DNA of 64,000 nt, taken from the NCBI RefSeq assembly GCF_019797745.1, contig NZ_VOSI01000001.1:990928-1054927 (forward strand). The letters run 5' to 3'. The notes under the pieces are model-generated. The model saw only the letters and a program-made list of their open reading frames with translations, had not been told where the DNA came from and made no database searches. Shown one piece after another: positions 53,037 through 62,106 of this stretch; the first letter of the stretch is position 1; every line of letters starts with the position of its first letter. The translations under genes were made by a program, and so were the position numbers. Source of the DNA: Edaphocola aurantiacus. GTDB taxonomy: Bacteria > Bacteroidota > Bacteroidia > Chitinophagales > Chitinophagaceae.

Positions 53037-54260
53037 TTACGACAACATGGCTACAGCCTTATGCAGCCCCGCTACCAGGGCATCAACCTCTGCTTTGGTA
53101 TTATAGAAAGAGAAGGATGCTCTTACCGTACCGGGTATACCGAATTTATCCATAATCGGCTGACAACAGTGGTGACCGGTACGTACCGCAATGCCTTGCT
53201 TATCCAGCAGTTCTCCTACATCAAAAGGATGCAGGTTGCCGATCAGGAAAGAGTGTGTGGCTGACTTTTCAGGGGCAGTGCCGATAAAACGCAGACCGGG
53301 AACCGTAAGCAATTGCGCTTCTGCATACTGCAGCAATTCATGCTCATACGCTGCAATCTTATCCAGTCCTATAGCTTGTACGTACTGCAAGGCGGCATGC
53401 AGGCCTATAGCACCGGATACATTTGGGGTACCGGCCTCGAAACGGAAGGGCAGATCGGCATAAGTTGTTCCGTCGAAACTTACGGTTTTGATCATGGAAC
53501 CACCACCCTGATAAGGAGGCATATCGCTCAGCCAGGCTGATTTACCATACAGGATACCGATACCGGTTGGTCCATATATTTTATGTCCGGAGAACACCAG
53601 GAAATCAATATCCAGCGCTTGCACATCAACAGGTACGTGCTGTATAGCCTGTGCGGCATCTACCATTACCGGAACATTTGCCGCATGGGCCTTTGCTACG
53701 ATCTCGGCTATAGGATTGACGGTGCCCAGGGTATTGCTCACCCAGGTTACTGCCAGTATCTTTGTTTTTTCTGAAAGTAGATTATCCAGTTCCGCCAGGG
53801 GCAGTGTACCGTTCTCATCCATACGCCATACTTTCAGTACAGCACCTCTTTCTTCACAGGCCATTTGCCAGGGTACTATATTGGAGTGATGCTCCATTTC
53901 GGAAATGATGATCTCATCGCCGGGCTGTATATATCGCTTGGCAAAAGAAAAAGCGACCAGGTTAATGCTGTCGGTAGTGCCTTTTGTGAAAATAATTTCT
54001 TCTTCTTTCGCTGCATTGATAAATTGCTGCACGCCTCTGCGCGCCGCCTCTTCTGCATCAGTAGCCTTCTGACTCAGGAAGTGCACCCCACGGTGTACAT
54101 TACTGTTATAGCTGCTGTAATAGGTGACCAGCGCATCGATCACTGCCTGCGGCTTCTGCGTGGTGGCTCCGTTATCAAGGTATACCAAAGGTTTTCCGTA
54201 TACTGTTTCTGCCAGTATCGGGAAGTCTTTTCTTACTTTATCTATATCGAAATGTTGCAT
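53037..54260 (-). CDS. sufS: cysteine desulfurase, SufS type
   Basis: PLP enzyme that takes sulfur from cysteine for Fe-S cluster assembly. 407 residues from the ATG at 54260 (MQHFDIDKVRKDFPIL); the longer frame from 54332 has no support. PLP lysine in FSGHKIYGPTGIG; active-site cysteine C365 in RTGHHCCQP, where an extra Cys follows. Group II (SufS) features: FDIDKVRKDFPIL start and YLDNGATTQKP. It is not beside sufBCDE, so the operon is split in this organism or this is a second copy. Confidence 0.93.
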   Translation of the reverse strand: MQHFDIDKVRKDFPILAETVYGKPLVYLDNGATTQKPQAVIDALVTYYSSYNSNVHRGVHFLSQKATDAEEAARRGVQQFINAAKEEEIIFTKGTTDSINLVAFSFAKRYIQPGDEIIISEMEHHSNIVPWQMACEERGAVLKVWRMDENGTLPLAELDNLLSEKTKILAVTWVSNTLGTVNPIAEIVAKAHAANVPVMVDAAQAIQHVPVDVQALDIDFLVFSGHKIYGPTGIGILYGKSAWLSDMPPYQGGGSMIKTVSFDGTTYADLPFRFEAGTPNVSGAIGLHAALQYVQAIGLDKIAAYEHELLQYAEAQLLTVPGLRFIGTAPEKSATHSFLIGNLHPFDVGELLDKQGIAVRTGHHCCQPIMDKFGIPGTVRASFSFYNTKAEVDALVAGLHKAVAMLS

Positions 54261-54342
54261 TATTGATTTGAAAATATATCCTGCAAAGGTATGTATATCT
54301 TGCGGACTTAGCCGGCGATATACGTTAAGCATATTAAAATTA

Positions 54343-54371
54343 AAACGGGCAACTGAATCAGCCGCCCGTTT
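54343..54371 (-). terminator. hairpin between DUF983 gene and sufS
   Basis: 8-bp stem AAACGGGC / GCCCGTTT with a 13-base loop, just after the DUF983 stop on the minus strand. Confidence 0.65.
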
Positions 54372-54373
54372 AT

Positions 54374-54823
54374 TTATGAAGTTTGTATTTCCTGTTGCGG
54401 CACATCAGCCGGAGGTATGTGCTGGTCATCGTTTTTATCGTAAGAACCATATTTTACAAACATACTCAGGTACACCACACGGGAGTATCGCATAATCCAG
54501 GGCTGTAGTAATAATACGATGACAACATCGACTCCTATAAACCAGAACAGGCTGTTATCTCTGAAATCGATACCAATAAAGATCAGGAACCATACCAGGT
54601 TAAAAACGGTAAGGGCGATAGACAAGCCATAACTCACATAACCCGTTCCATAATAAAAGCCAGGCTCAATTTCCATCTTTTGCCCACATTCAGCGCAGCG
54701 CTCCGGCATATCCAACATCTTTTTAAAAGGAAAAACAGATTTATTGGAAAACATTTTTCCTTTTCTGCAATTAGGGCATTTCATACCCGCAACTGCAGCC
54801 AGAAGAGAAGGTTCTTTAGCCAT
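54374..54823 (-). CDS. DUF983 membrane protein
   Basis: 149 residues from ATG 54823 (the longer frame reaching 54919 runs into the divergent gene). N-terminal zinc-type pairs KCPNC and RCAEC, then YYGTGYVSYGLSIALTVFNL and two hydrophobic helices (LVWFLIFIGIDF, LFWFIGVDVVIVLLLQPWIM). Typical DUF983 layout, common in Bacteroidota and of unknown function. Divergent from the methionine-sulfoxide reductase gene, their starts about 50 bases apart. Confidence 0.87.
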   Translation of the reverse strand: MAKEPSLLAAVAGMKCPNCRKGKMFSNKSVFPFKKMLDMPERCAECGQKMEIEPGFYYGTGYVSYGLSIALTVFNLVWFLIFIGIDFRDNSLFWFIGVDVVIVLLLQPWIMRYSRVVYLSMFVKYGSYDKNDDQHIPPADVPQQEIQTS

Positions 54824-54874
54824 TGCACTGAAATTGTTTAGATTTGCAAAGTTAGACAATTTTAAAAGAACACA

Positions 54875-55351
54875 TTGGCAGAAGATTTTATACCCTTTGA
54901 GGGCACGAAGACAGAACAATATGAATATGTGCTGGCACAGATTGAGGCCTTATGTATGGCGGAAAGCAATGCAATCGCCAATATGGCGAATATCTGTGCG
55001 GTATTGCGCGAACAGTTCCCCTGGTTCTGGATCGGGTTTTACCTGGTCGATACCGCAGCTAACAACCTGGTACTGGGACCCTTCCAGGGGCCGCTGGCCT
55101 GTACCCGTATCCCTTTCGGTAAGGGCGTTTGCGGTACTGCCTGGAAGCGGAACGAAACAGTTGTGGTACCGGATGTAACCCAGTTTGAGGGACATATAGC
55201 TTGCAGCAGCCTGTCTCAGTCAGAGATTGTAGTGCCTTTGCGTCGCAATGGAGCGGTGTGGGCGATACTGGATATCGACAGTGAGCACCTCAATACTTTT
55301 GACGAAACCGACACCCAATACCTCGGCCGTATCGCTGATATGATTATCTGA
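54875..55351 (+). CDS. msrC: free methionine-(R)-sulfoxide reductase (GAF fold)
   Basis: 158 residues. Reduces free methionine-R-sulfoxide. The GAF domain keeps the three catalytic cysteines with family spacing (C76 in GPLACTRI, C86 in GVCGTAW, C110 in HIACSSL; 10 and 24 residues apart) and FEGHIACSSLSQSEIVVP. Start codon is TTG at 54875, the only plausible start in frame before MAES. Antioxidant role in the cytoplasm. Shares the divergent promoter region with the DUF983 gene. Confidence 0.93.
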   Translation: MAEDFIPFEGTKTEQYEYVLAQIEALCMAESNAIANMANICAVLREQFPWFWIGFYLVDTAANNLVLGPFQGPLACTRIPFGKGVCGTAWKRNETVVVPDVTQFEGHIACSSLSQSEIVVPLRRNGAVWAILDIDSEHLNTFDETDTQYLGRIADMII

Positions 55352-55354
55352 TTT

Positions 55355-56497
55355 TTACAGTGCTTTTAATGTTGTGCCTTTCAGTGTGTATTGTAAGGAT
55401 ACTGAAAGGTGCAGCAATACAATTTTTGCATTGGCGTTGCGCTCTATATGGTAGATGGCTTTGCTGATCGACTCATCCATACTGCTGATCGTATCTGCAC
55501 TGAAATTACGGGTAGAGAGCCTTCTCACAAACTGCAGCTCATCTTCCGGTAAAGGTGGCTGATAGCCGGGAATGAGTTGTATACGGAAAGCATGTGCCAG
55601 CAATTGCTGTGCAAACAAAAGAAAGTTTTTCTGCTGTACCTTACTGGTCTTATCCATCAGCTCTACCCATTTACCGATCAACAACCCGTTAAAGGTAAAG
55701 ACCCCGTTGAACCATTGCTTTAATAATTCAAGCAAATCCTTTTCACTTTGTTGCAATACACCCAATCCCTGTGCGACATTACCCTCAGCAATCTGTGCTG
55801 CCTGGGCTGCATCCCGCTCCGAGATACTGTAATGCTGCATGAGTATGGATTGTACCGCTTCAGCCCCTAAGGGTTGTAACCGCACCAGTTGCGTACGGGA
55901 CAAAATAGTATCCAGTACACCGTCTGTACTTTCGGCCACCAGCAGGAACACCGTATTTGGTGGCGGCTCTTCGATCAGTTTCAATAATATATTACCTTCC
56001 TTACCCAGGTACTCCGGACGCCAGATTACCTGTATCTTATAGGCACCCTCAGATGCTTTCAGACTAAGGGTTTCGATCATCTGACGACATTCCTCTGCTG
56101 ATATGTTACCCTTCTGGTTGCTCGTGGCACCCACAAACTGTAACCAGTCAAATACACTACCGTAGGGGTTTTCATGAACGAACTTCCTAAACTCAGAAAT
56201 ATTATTTTTACTCATTGCTTTCTCTCCGGCCTTCATGGGAACGGAGGGGAATGTAAGGTGCAGATCGGGATGTACCAGGTTCTCTGTCTTCAGACAAGCC
56301 GGACAAACGCTGCATGCGGTACCGTCTGCAGCTTTCTCTTCGCACAAAAGATAACGGGCCAGGGCCAGGGCCAGGGCCAGACCGCCTGTACCCTCTTTTC
56401 CAAGAATCATGATCGCATGGGGCAGGTGCTCTGATTGGTAGTAATTGAGCAGTCCTTGCTTAGCTTTATCTTGTCCGTATATGGCATTCCATTGCAT
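55355..56497 (-). CDS. holB: DNA polymerase III delta' subunit
   Basis: Clamp-loader subunit, 380 residues. HAIMILGKEGTGGLALALAL (degenerate P-loop, normal for delta'), zinc module CSVCPACLKTENLVHPD, EEPPPNTVFLLVAES (sensor and SRC-like region as ILSRTQLVRLQ). The C-terminal collar is less conserved. The P-loop helix contains a four-copy GGGCCA tandem repeat (56356-56379) encoding alternating Leu-Ala. Convergent with msrC, stop codons four bases apart. Confidence 0.92.
   Translation of the reverse strand: MQWNAIYGQDKAKQGLLNYYQSEHLPHAIMILGKEGTGGLALALALARYLLCEEKAADGTACSVCPACLKTENLVHPDLHLTFPSVPMKAGEKAMSKNNISEFRKFVHENPYGSVFDWLQFVGATSNQKGNISAEECRQMIETLSLKASEGAYKIQVIWRPEYLGKEGNILLKLIEEPPPNTVFLLVAESTDGVLDTILSRTQLVRLQPLGAEAVQSILMQHYSISERDAAQAAQIAEGNVAQGLGVLQQSEKDLLELLKQWFNGVFTFNGLLIGKWVELMDKTSKVQQKNFLLFAQQLLAHAFRIQLIPGYQPPLPEDELQFVRRLSTRNFSADTISSMDESISKAIYHIERNANAKIVLLHLSVSLQYTLKGTTLKAL
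56356..56379 (-). repeat. four-copy hexanucleotide repeat inside holB
   Basis: GGGCCA repeated four times (coding strand TGGCCC), giving LALALALA directly after the P-loop. In-frame, so copy-number slippage would change the protein by two residues per unit without a frameshift. Confidence 0.8.
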
Positions 56498-56616
56498 AAT
56501 GCAAATATATAGGGACTATTTTAAAAGGAGATCAATTCCTTTTCTTTTACAATCGGCCGAAATGCACTATTTTTGCTGCTTTCCGATAAAATACCGGAAA
56601 GGGCATAAAATTTATT

Positions 56617-56646
56617 TTGATATTATAAAAAATGCCTTTACCTTTG
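56617..56646 (+). promoter_or_regulatory. promoter of rpmH-rnpA-yidD
   Basis: TTG (56617-56619), 19 bases, TACCTTTG (56639-56646), the same form as the tRNA-Leu promoter. About 67 bases lie between it and the rpmH start. Confidence 0.85.
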
Positions 56647-56713
56647 CAGTCCCTTAAAAGGCACCTGCCTAAGGCTGTAACTATTTGTAAAAAATTAAAG
56701 TAAAAATTATAAT

Positions 56714-56869
56714 ATGAAACGTACTTTCCAACCGTCTCGTCGTCGCCGTAAGAATGTGCATGGTTTCCGTAAACGCATGGAGACTGCAAATGGCCGTAAA
56801 GTATTAGCATCACGTCGTAAAAAAGGACGTAAAAAATTAACTGTTTCTGACGAAAGACGTTTAAAATAA
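56714..56869 (+). CDS. rpmH: 50S ribosomal protein L34
   Basis: 51 residues, [20 protein letters not shown] followed by [20 protein letters not shown], the invariant L34 sequence, with a lysine-rich short C-terminal extension ([11 protein letters not shown]). Below the length usually called automatically. First gene of the standard rpmH-rnpA-yidD cluster; 20 bases before rnpA. Confidence 0.98.
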   Translation: MKRTFQPSRRRRKNVHGFRKRMETANGRKVLASRRKKGRKKLTVSDERRLK

Positions 56870-56889
56870 GATCAGTTCTCATTTTGTTG

Positions 56890-57309
56890 ATGGAAAGCTC
56901 TAATATTCAGCGCTTTACATTACCTTCAACGGAACGGTTAAAATTACGTAAACAGATTGAAACGCTTTTCCAGACCGGAGAAGCGTTTTCCGTTTATCCA
57001 TTAAGGGTAATTTATTGCATCACTCCCCGGGAAACGGCTTCCACTCCGTCTCTCGCGGGCTTTAGTGTGCCCAAAAAGAAGATGAAACTGGCTGTACAGC
57101 GCAACCGGATCAAGCGATTGATACGGGAATCCTGGAGGGTGCAGAAACATGATCTGGCTCCGGCATTACTGCCCGATCAACAGATCCATCTTTTCTTTAT
57201 CTTTACAGGTAAGGACATGCCTGTGCACGCAGATATTTATAAAAGTGTACAAAAGGCAATCGCCACACTTCGTAAAAAATGCGTTCAAACAAATGAGCAT
57301 ACCAGCTAA
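56890..57309 (+). CDS. rnpA: ribonuclease P protein component
   Basis: 139 residues from ATG 56890 (an in-frame TTG lies six bases upstream). Protein cofactor of RNase P in tRNA 5' processing. Contains the RNR motif in [16 protein letters not shown]. It overlaps yidD by 17 bases. Confidence 0.95.
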   Translation: MESSNIQRFTLPSTERLKLRKQIETLFQTGEAFSVYPLRVIYCITPRETASTPSLAGFSVPKKKMKLAVQRNRIKRLIRESWRVQKHDLAPALLPDQQIHLFFIFTGKDMPVHADIYKSVQKAIATLRKKCVQTNEHTS

Positions 57310-57511
57310 AATTGTACTGGGCATTATAAAAATGTACCAGAAACTACTCTCTCCCTGGCTTGGAGCTAATTGCCGCTATACCCCCACCTGTTCTCAATAC
57401 GGGCTGGAGGCGGTTAAAAAATATGGCGCACTTAAAGGTGGCTGGATGGCCCTGAAACGAATAGGCCGCTGCCATCCCTGGGGCGGACATGGCTACGATC
57501 CTGTGCCATAA
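57293..57511 (+). CDS. yidD: membrane protein insertion efficiency factor
   Basis: 72 residues: [20 protein letters not shown] amphipathic start, [18 protein letters not shown] and [15 protein letters not shown], the complete YidD signature with three cysteines. Begins inside the rnpA 3' end (17-base overlap, different frame). Promotes insertion of inner-membrane proteins by YidC. Confidence 0.95.
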   Translation: MSIPAKIVLGIIKMYQKLLSPWLGANCRYTPTCSQYGLEAVKKYGALKGGWMALKRIGRCHPWGGHGYDPVP

Positions 57512-57587
57512 CCTTCTACTAATTTCCTGCCTTAATTTATTATTCCTTAAACAATTGGGTTATAGAAAACATCCTACATTTGCAGGG

Positions 57588-58445
57588 ATGAATGAAATTT
57601 CCTTTTCCCTGATCCTGTTGTTCGGTGCGATCTTCGCCGGCTTCATCGGGGCACTGACCGGCCTTGGTGGCGGTATTGTGATTGTTCCATTACTTACTTT
57701 AGGACTCGGTGTTCCAATGAAATATGCGGTAGCTGCTTCGCTGATCTCTGTGATCGGCACCTCCAGCGGCGCTGCCTCTGCTTATGTAAAAGAGGGCATT
57801 ACCAATATGCGTATCGGTATGTTTCTGGAGATTGCGACCACACTGGGTGCGATCCTGGGTGCGGTACTGGTGATCCTGGTAGACCTGCCGGTGGATATTA
57901 TCGGTATTATATTTGGTGCGGTGCTGATCGTTACTGCAGTCTTAAGCGCACAGAAAAAACCAGATCATCGGGAACCTTTCGTTCCGGGCTCTTATGCTGA
58001 CAAACTGCAGCTATATGGCACCTTCCCTCATAACGGTAAGGAAGAATCCTATAGTTCCAGAAATGTTTTCGGGGGGTTCTCCATCATGGCCCTGGCCGGA
58101 TTTTTATCGGGTCTGCTGGGTGTAGGCGGTGGTGTATTTAAAGTGCTGGCTATGGATAATATCATGCGCCTGCCCTTCAAGGTATCTACTACTACCAGCA
58201 ATTTTATGATCGGGGTGACTGCCGCGGCGAGCAGCATTATTTATTTTGCTGGAGGATATGTGGTACCCAGTATTGCGGCACCGGTTGTGATAGGGGTGAT
58301 CCTGGGATCACTGATCGGATCCAAAGTACTGATTCATATTAATGTGCAGCTGCTCAAACGCATATTTGCTATTGTCGTAGGCATACTGGCTGTATATATG
58401 ATATACAATGGTTATGCAGGCAACTTCAGTCACCGTTCTCATTAA
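57588..58445 (+). CDS. TSUP/TauE-SafE family membrane transporter
   Basis: 285 residues with about eight membrane helices and the duplicated TSUP pattern (FIGALTGLGGGIVIVPLLTL; SGLLGVGGGVFKVLAMDNIM). Probable exporter of sulfite or organosulfonates. I chose ATG 57588: a TACATTTG box at 57575-57582 ends five bases ahead, so an upstream start would lie before the promoter and the mRNA may have almost no leader. The DUF1634 gene follows nine bases downstream. A link to the phosphosulfolactate synthase at 2896 is possible in theme only. Confidence 0.9.
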   Translation: MNEISFSLILLFGAIFAGFIGALTGLGGGIVIVPLLTLGLGVPMKYAVAASLISVIGTSSGAASAYVKEGITNMRIGMFLEIATTLGAILGAVLVILVDLPVDIIGIIFGAVLIVTAVLSAQKKPDHREPFVPGSYADKLQLYGTFPHNGKEESYSSRNVFGGFSIMALAGFLSGLLGVGGGVFKVLAMDNIMRLPFKVSTTTSNFMIGVTAAASSIIYFAGGYVVPSIAAPVVIGVILGSLIGSKVLIHINVQLLKRIFAIVVGILAVYMIYNGYAGNFSHRSH

Positions 58446-58454
58446 AGAAATCTT

Positions 58455-58832
58455 ATGTCTCAGAATACAAAAAAAGATATTCAACAACTGGTTGGCAACA
58501 CTTTACGCATTGGCGTATGGCTGTCATTCGGTATTACTGTAGTGGGATTGCTGATCTTCCTGGCAGGCAATAGTGGTGCACAATTTGAACCGGGAACGTT
58601 ACCTGCAACACCGGAAAACTTTTCATTTTCGGCATTGAAAAACGGGCTGTTCAGTGGAGATGCCCTGAGTATAATCGCATTGGGAGTGCTCATTCTACTG
58701 ATCACCCCCGTATTGCGTGTAGTATTTGCCTTGTATGGTTACTGGCTGGAGCGCAATAAACTGTACATGCTTATTTCTATAATTGTATTAGGCATTATCG
58801 CCAGCAGTTTATTTATTGGTGCTACGCATTAA
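58455..58832 (+). CDS. DUF1634 membrane protein, TSUP partner
   Basis: 125 residues with three membrane segments (IGVWLSFGITVVGLLIFLAG; LSIIALGVLILLITPVLRVV; YMLISIIVLGIIASSLFIGA). DUF1634 proteins are encoded beside TSUP transporters and presumably form a complex. Its 3' end overlaps the end of ribE on the other strand by 11 bases. Confidence 0.9.
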   Translation: MSQNTKKDIQQLVGNTLRIGVWLSFGITVVGLLIFLAGNSGAQFEPGTLPATPENFSFSALKNGLFSGDALSIIALGVLILLITPVLRVVFALYGYWLERNKLYMLISIIVLGIIASSLFIGATH

Positions 58833-59424
58833 ACGCGCCCTCAATATGTGTTTTTCTTAAGAAGTATTTTCCCAGAATATCAAATTCCAGGTTCACACGG
58901 TCGCCGGGCTGCAGGTACTGAAATCCTGTATGCTCATATGTGTATGGGATAATGGCTACCTGAAACCCTGAATCGGTAACACTAAATGAGGTGAGGCTTA
59001 CTCCATTGATACAGATTGACCCTTTTTCAATCATCAGGGCTGCAAAAGTTGCAGGAAACTCAAAGGTGAAGATATGACTACCCTCTCCATCTTCTTTGGC
59101 AGTACACACACCCGTAGCATCTACATGCCCCTGTACGAAATGGCCATCCAGTCTGTCACCCAGGCGAAGGGCCAGTTCCAGGTTTACTTTACGTCCTGCT
59201 ACCCAGTCTTTAAGATTTGTCTTCTGTAAGGTTTCATCAATTGCAGTAACCACATAACGGTCACCATCAATCGACACTACAGTCAGGCATACACCATCAT
59301 GCGCTACGGACTGATCTATAGCCAGCTGGCTGGTTAATGCTGATTGTACGGTAATATGTATATTGGTTCCTTCGGGCTGAATGGAAATAATTTCGCCCTG
59401 GTCTTTAATAATGCCGGTAAACAT
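58822..59424 (-). CDS. ribE: riboflavin synthase, alpha subunit
   Basis: 200 residues. Makes riboflavin from two molecules of dimethylribityllumazine. Two lumazine-binding repeats: MFTGIIKDQGEIIS, SVAHDGVCLTV in the first, and GHFVQGHVDATG, KGSICINGVSLTSF in the second. Stands alone; no FMN riboswitch was seen ahead of it. Convergent overlap with DUF1634. Confidence 0.95.
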   Translation of the reverse strand: MFTGIIKDQGEIISIQPEGTNIHITVQSALTSQLAIDQSVAHDGVCLTVVSIDGDRYVVTAIDETLQKTNLKDWVAGRKVNLELALRLGDRLDGHFVQGHVDATGVCTAKEDGEGSHIFTFEFPATFAALMIEKGSICINGVSLTSFSVTDSGFQVAIIPYTYEHTGFQYLQPGDRVNLEFDILGKYFLRKTHIEGAFNA

Positions 59425-59438
59425 ATGATCTGATAAAA

Positions 59439-60023
59439 TTATTGTTTGACAGCCTTGCCTTTGTGGTAAAATACGCCGGCAGGCTTGTTTTCTGTAAGCA
59501 AAATATTCATTGAGGCGATCAGGGTATCGCTGGTACGTCTAAAGTATCCGCTTACGGTATCGGTACTGTTGCAGGAAATCTGACCTCCGTACACATTCGG
59601 AATCAGTGTATCGGTCACAGCCAATGCATATTTATTTGCAGTTACCTTCAGCAAAGTACTGTTATCGCAAAAGCCTGATACTGTAAGCCGCATACGAAAA
59701 GTATCTGTAGTAAGACTTGCAGGGGAGAACACCAGGTTGCGCACCTGTCGCTGCTGGAAGGCCATGTCCTTGTCAAATATAGAGTCTACCCACTCCCATG
59801 TGCCTTCAAAATACTCCGTTGCGTACTCGCAGACGGTACTGTCGGGTATGCCCGGAAAGCCACGGTTATAATTGGCCGCTATTGGATCATTACAGTAATG
59901 ATTGGGAAGATCTACATCCGGCTTCACCGGATCGGTATATTTCTCGCAGGCCATAAGCCATATGGCCGAAGCCCCGGCTATACCAAGCAACACTGTCTGT
60001 AATTTTATTATCCCTGCTTTCAT
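59439..60023 (-). CDS. lipoprotein of unknown function
   Basis: 194 residues with a lipoprotein signal (GIAGASAIWLMAC, Cys near 26). The rest is beta-rich with six or so cysteines (NHYCNDPIAANYNRGFPGIP, STVCEYA, SGFCDNS, GQISCNS), probably disulfide-bonded in the periplasm. No family recognised. It lies directly upstream of ribE (14 bases), so may be co-transcribed. Confidence 0.75.
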   Translation of the reverse strand: MKAGIIKLQTVLLGIAGASAIWLMACEKYTDPVKPDVDLPNHYCNDPIAANYNRGFPGIPDSTVCEYATEYFEGTWEWVDSIFDKDMAFQQRQVRNLVFSPASLTTDTFRMRLTVSGFCDNSTLLKVTANKYALAVTDTLIPNVYGGQISCNSTDTVSGYFRRTSDTLIASMNILLTENKPAGVFYHKGKAVKQ

Positions 60024-60126
60024 GGTTTATATGCGGTTAAAGGTACATATTATCTGGGAAACCCCGTTCTCTCCTATTGGAAAACGCAATAGACCTATGC
60101 TTTATTTTTATAAAAGGTTATAAATC

Positions 60127-60160
60127 AAAAAAGACCGAACCGCCTGGTCCAGTCTTTTTT
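60127..60160 (-). terminator. terminator after the ArsR gene
   Basis: Stem AAAAAAGAC / GTCTTTTTT with an inner GACC/GGTC pairing, flanked by A and T runs. Confidence 0.75.
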
Positions 60161-60179
60161 ACATCAATAAAAACAATTT

Positions 60180-60539
60180 TTATCTCTTTTCGTCAGTTGC
60201 TACTAAATCCTGTACAAACTTTGCAACTGCTGCAATACGGTTAGGATTCAATACATAATGAATGAATTTCCCGTCACGTTCTGTCATTACAACATTTGCT
60301 CTGCGCAAAATCGCTAAATGTTGAGAAGCTACAGACTGCTCCAAACGCAGCTTAACATATATGTCTGTAACATTCATACGCTTATGCTCCTCCAATAACT
60401 TGATGATCTGTTGACGCAGTTTGTGATTGATTGCTCTCAAAGTCATTGCGGCGCTCTTCACGGCAATATAGTCCAACTTTGTCTGTTCTTCAGCGATTTC
60501 TTCTTTACGATTTACCGTTGGGGCAAGTAATTGTTCCAT
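60180..60539 (-). CDS. ArsR-family winged-helix regulator
   Basis: 119 residues. HTH_20/ArsR domain: ALRAINHKLRQQIIKLLEEH, KLRLEQSVASQHLAILRRAN (recognition helix), ERDGKFIHYVLN (wing). There is no metal-binding cysteine motif (no CVC), so the inducer is not an evident thiophilic metal. A long A/T-rich region lies upstream to 60808. Targets unknown. Confidence 0.9.
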   Translation of the reverse strand: MEQLLAPTVNRKEEIAEEQTKLDYIAVKSAAMTLRAINHKLRQQIIKLLEEHKRMNVTDIYVKLRLEQSVASQHLAILRRANVVMTERDGKFIHYVLNPNRIAAVAKFVQDLVATDEKR

Positions 60540-60808
60540 GTTGTATATTTAATTTAATTGAAGTCAATGTGCACTAATAGGTAGTGTTTTCTCTTTCACT
60601 TGCTGAAGTGTAGTTTTTTAAAATTGCTTGCAAATATATATCAATTAAATTAAAAATTAATATAAAATATTTGCTAAAATTTATGTAAAGAAAAGCACAA
60701 AAACATAGTATTACAATATCTAAAATTACTAAAAGACTGAAACAAAATAAGTTAAGTATTTACAAATATTACTCTTTGAACCAAACCAGCTCCTAAAGTG
60801 GTCAAAAA

Positions 60809-61453
60809 TTAGTCAAAAATTTCTTTTAATATGACCTCAAGTTCCGACAAAATCATCGCGGTTGCTCCCCAGACAATTGTCTCTTCCGGCAACATATATA
60901 CCGGTGCTTTCCAGAATAGCTGAGGATTGGTGTTGGAATACACCTTTGCCTCCGATTGCGCGTCAAAGATTTCGGAAAGTGCCGGTTCCAGTATCCTGGC
61001 TACTTCAAATGCAGAACCTTCCAGCTCCGGCCGGCCTGTTGCAATAGCCACTACAGGATGTACTTCAAAATTGCTGACTCTTATATATAACGGAGACAGG
61101 CGCCCGATTATTTCAACCGCTGCACTGTCCAGGCTTACTTCCTCACGGGCCTCGCGCAGTGCAGTATCGTATATACTATTGTCAAATGTTTCCTTTTTAC
61201 CTCCCGGTAGCGCAATCTGCCCGCTATGTGCTCCTCCGTCATTAGTGCGCTCGATCAGTACCAGGTGTACCTGCCCGTTCTCCGGATACAACAGGATCAG
61301 CACCCCGCTCTGGCGGGCATCTGCTGCTGCTTCAACAGGATCTCCCTTACGGGATTCGGGCAGCATTCTTTGTTGTGCAGTAAAGCCGGGAAGGCTTATC
61401 GAAAGGCGTTCTCTGAGTCGGTGAACAAAATCGTTCCAGGTTGAAAAAGTCAT
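60809..61453 (-). CDS. NUDIX hydrolase, probable CoA pyrophosphatase
   Basis: 214 residues. NUDIX box G-x5-E-x7-REUxEE visible as GGKKETFDN followed by ALREAREEVSL; the surrounding motif SGQIALPGGK and the N-terminal LLYPENGQVHLVLIERTNDG are of the NudL-like CoA pyrophosphatase type. Cleaves CoA or related pyrophosphates to control their level. Divergent from azurin. Confidence 0.9.
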   Translation of the reverse strand: MTFSTWNDFVHRLRERLSISLPGFTAQQRMLPESRKGDPVEAAADARQSGVLILLYPENGQVHLVLIERTNDGGAHSGQIALPGGKKETFDNSIYDTALREAREEVSLDSAAVEIIGRLSPLYIRVSNFEVHPVVAIATGRPELEGSAFEVARILEPALSEIFDAQSEAKVYSNTNPQLFWKAPVYMLPEETIVWGATAMILSELEVILKEIFD

Positions 61454-61509
61454 TGCTGCAAATATAAAAATTAGTCAAAATATATACCGGTAATTCCGGC
61501 AATTTAACG

Positions 61510-61539
61510 TTGCCCTTACTAAATAATGGATTACTTTTG
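61510..61539 (+). promoter_or_regulatory. promoter of azurin
   Basis: TTG (61510-61512), 19 bases, TACTTTTG (61532-61539), consensus Bacteroidota promoter; start codon 27 bases further. Confidence 0.8.
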
Positions 61540-61565
61540 CCTGATTAACAATTCACGTTTTTGAC

Positions 61566-62084
61566 ATGAAAAAAATAGCCATTACCTTAACCGCCATAAG
61601 CAGCTTCTGGCTTGCATCCTGTGGCGGAAATCAGGACGCACAAAATCATGATGACCATGCTACTCAAAGCCAGGAACAGGCCGGGAGTATGGTTGCCGAC
61701 GACAAGCCGGTTACCGGCATTGACCTTGCTGCCGGAGATGATATGCGTTTCAGCCAAAAGGACTTCACTGTTCCTGTAGGACAACAGATCACACTGACCC
61801 TGAAACATACAGGACAGTCAGACAAGAACATTATGGGCCATAATGTGGTGATCCTGAAACCGGGCTCTTCTACTTCTGATTTTGGGAATGCAGCTGTAAA
61901 TGCAAAAGCGGAAGATTATGTTCCTAAAGAACTGGCGGACAAGGTAATTGCACACACTCAACTCATTGGTGGTGGCGAACAGACCGAAATTAAATTTACT
62001 ATTACCGAACCGGGTGACTATCCTTTCTTATGTAGCTTTCCGGGACATTTCGGAATGATGAAAGGAACCATTACTGCAAAATAA
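61566..62084 (+). CDS. azurin, blue-copper lipoprotein
   Basis: 172 residues. Lipobox LASC gives lipidated C19. Copper ligands: H92 (MGHNVV), C156, H161 and M165 in FLCSFPGHFGMMKG, with the spacing of azurin (C+5, H+4). A His/Asp-rich linker (QNHDDHATQ) follows the lipidation site. Likely a periplasmic electron carrier to an oxidase or nitrogen-oxide reductase, none of which is in the window. Confidence 0.94.
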   Translation: MKKIAITLTAISSFWLASCGGNQDAQNHDDHATQSQEQAGSMVADDKPVTGIDLAAGDDMRFSQKDFTVPVGQQITLTLKHTGQSDKNIMGHNVVILKPGSSTSDFGNAAVNAKAEDYVPKELADKVIAHTQLIGGGEQTEIKFTITEPGDYPFLCSFPGHFGMMKGTITAK

Positions 62085-62106
62085 TCGCTGAACAATAACA
62101 TAATTT

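Noticed and set aside
53037-54332. Longer start for sufS at 54332
   Set aside because: Extra residues do not match SufS; the ATG at 54260 begins the family sequence.
59425-59440. FMN riboswitch before ribE
   Set aside because: Only 14 bases separate ribE from the upstream gene; no room for an RFN element.
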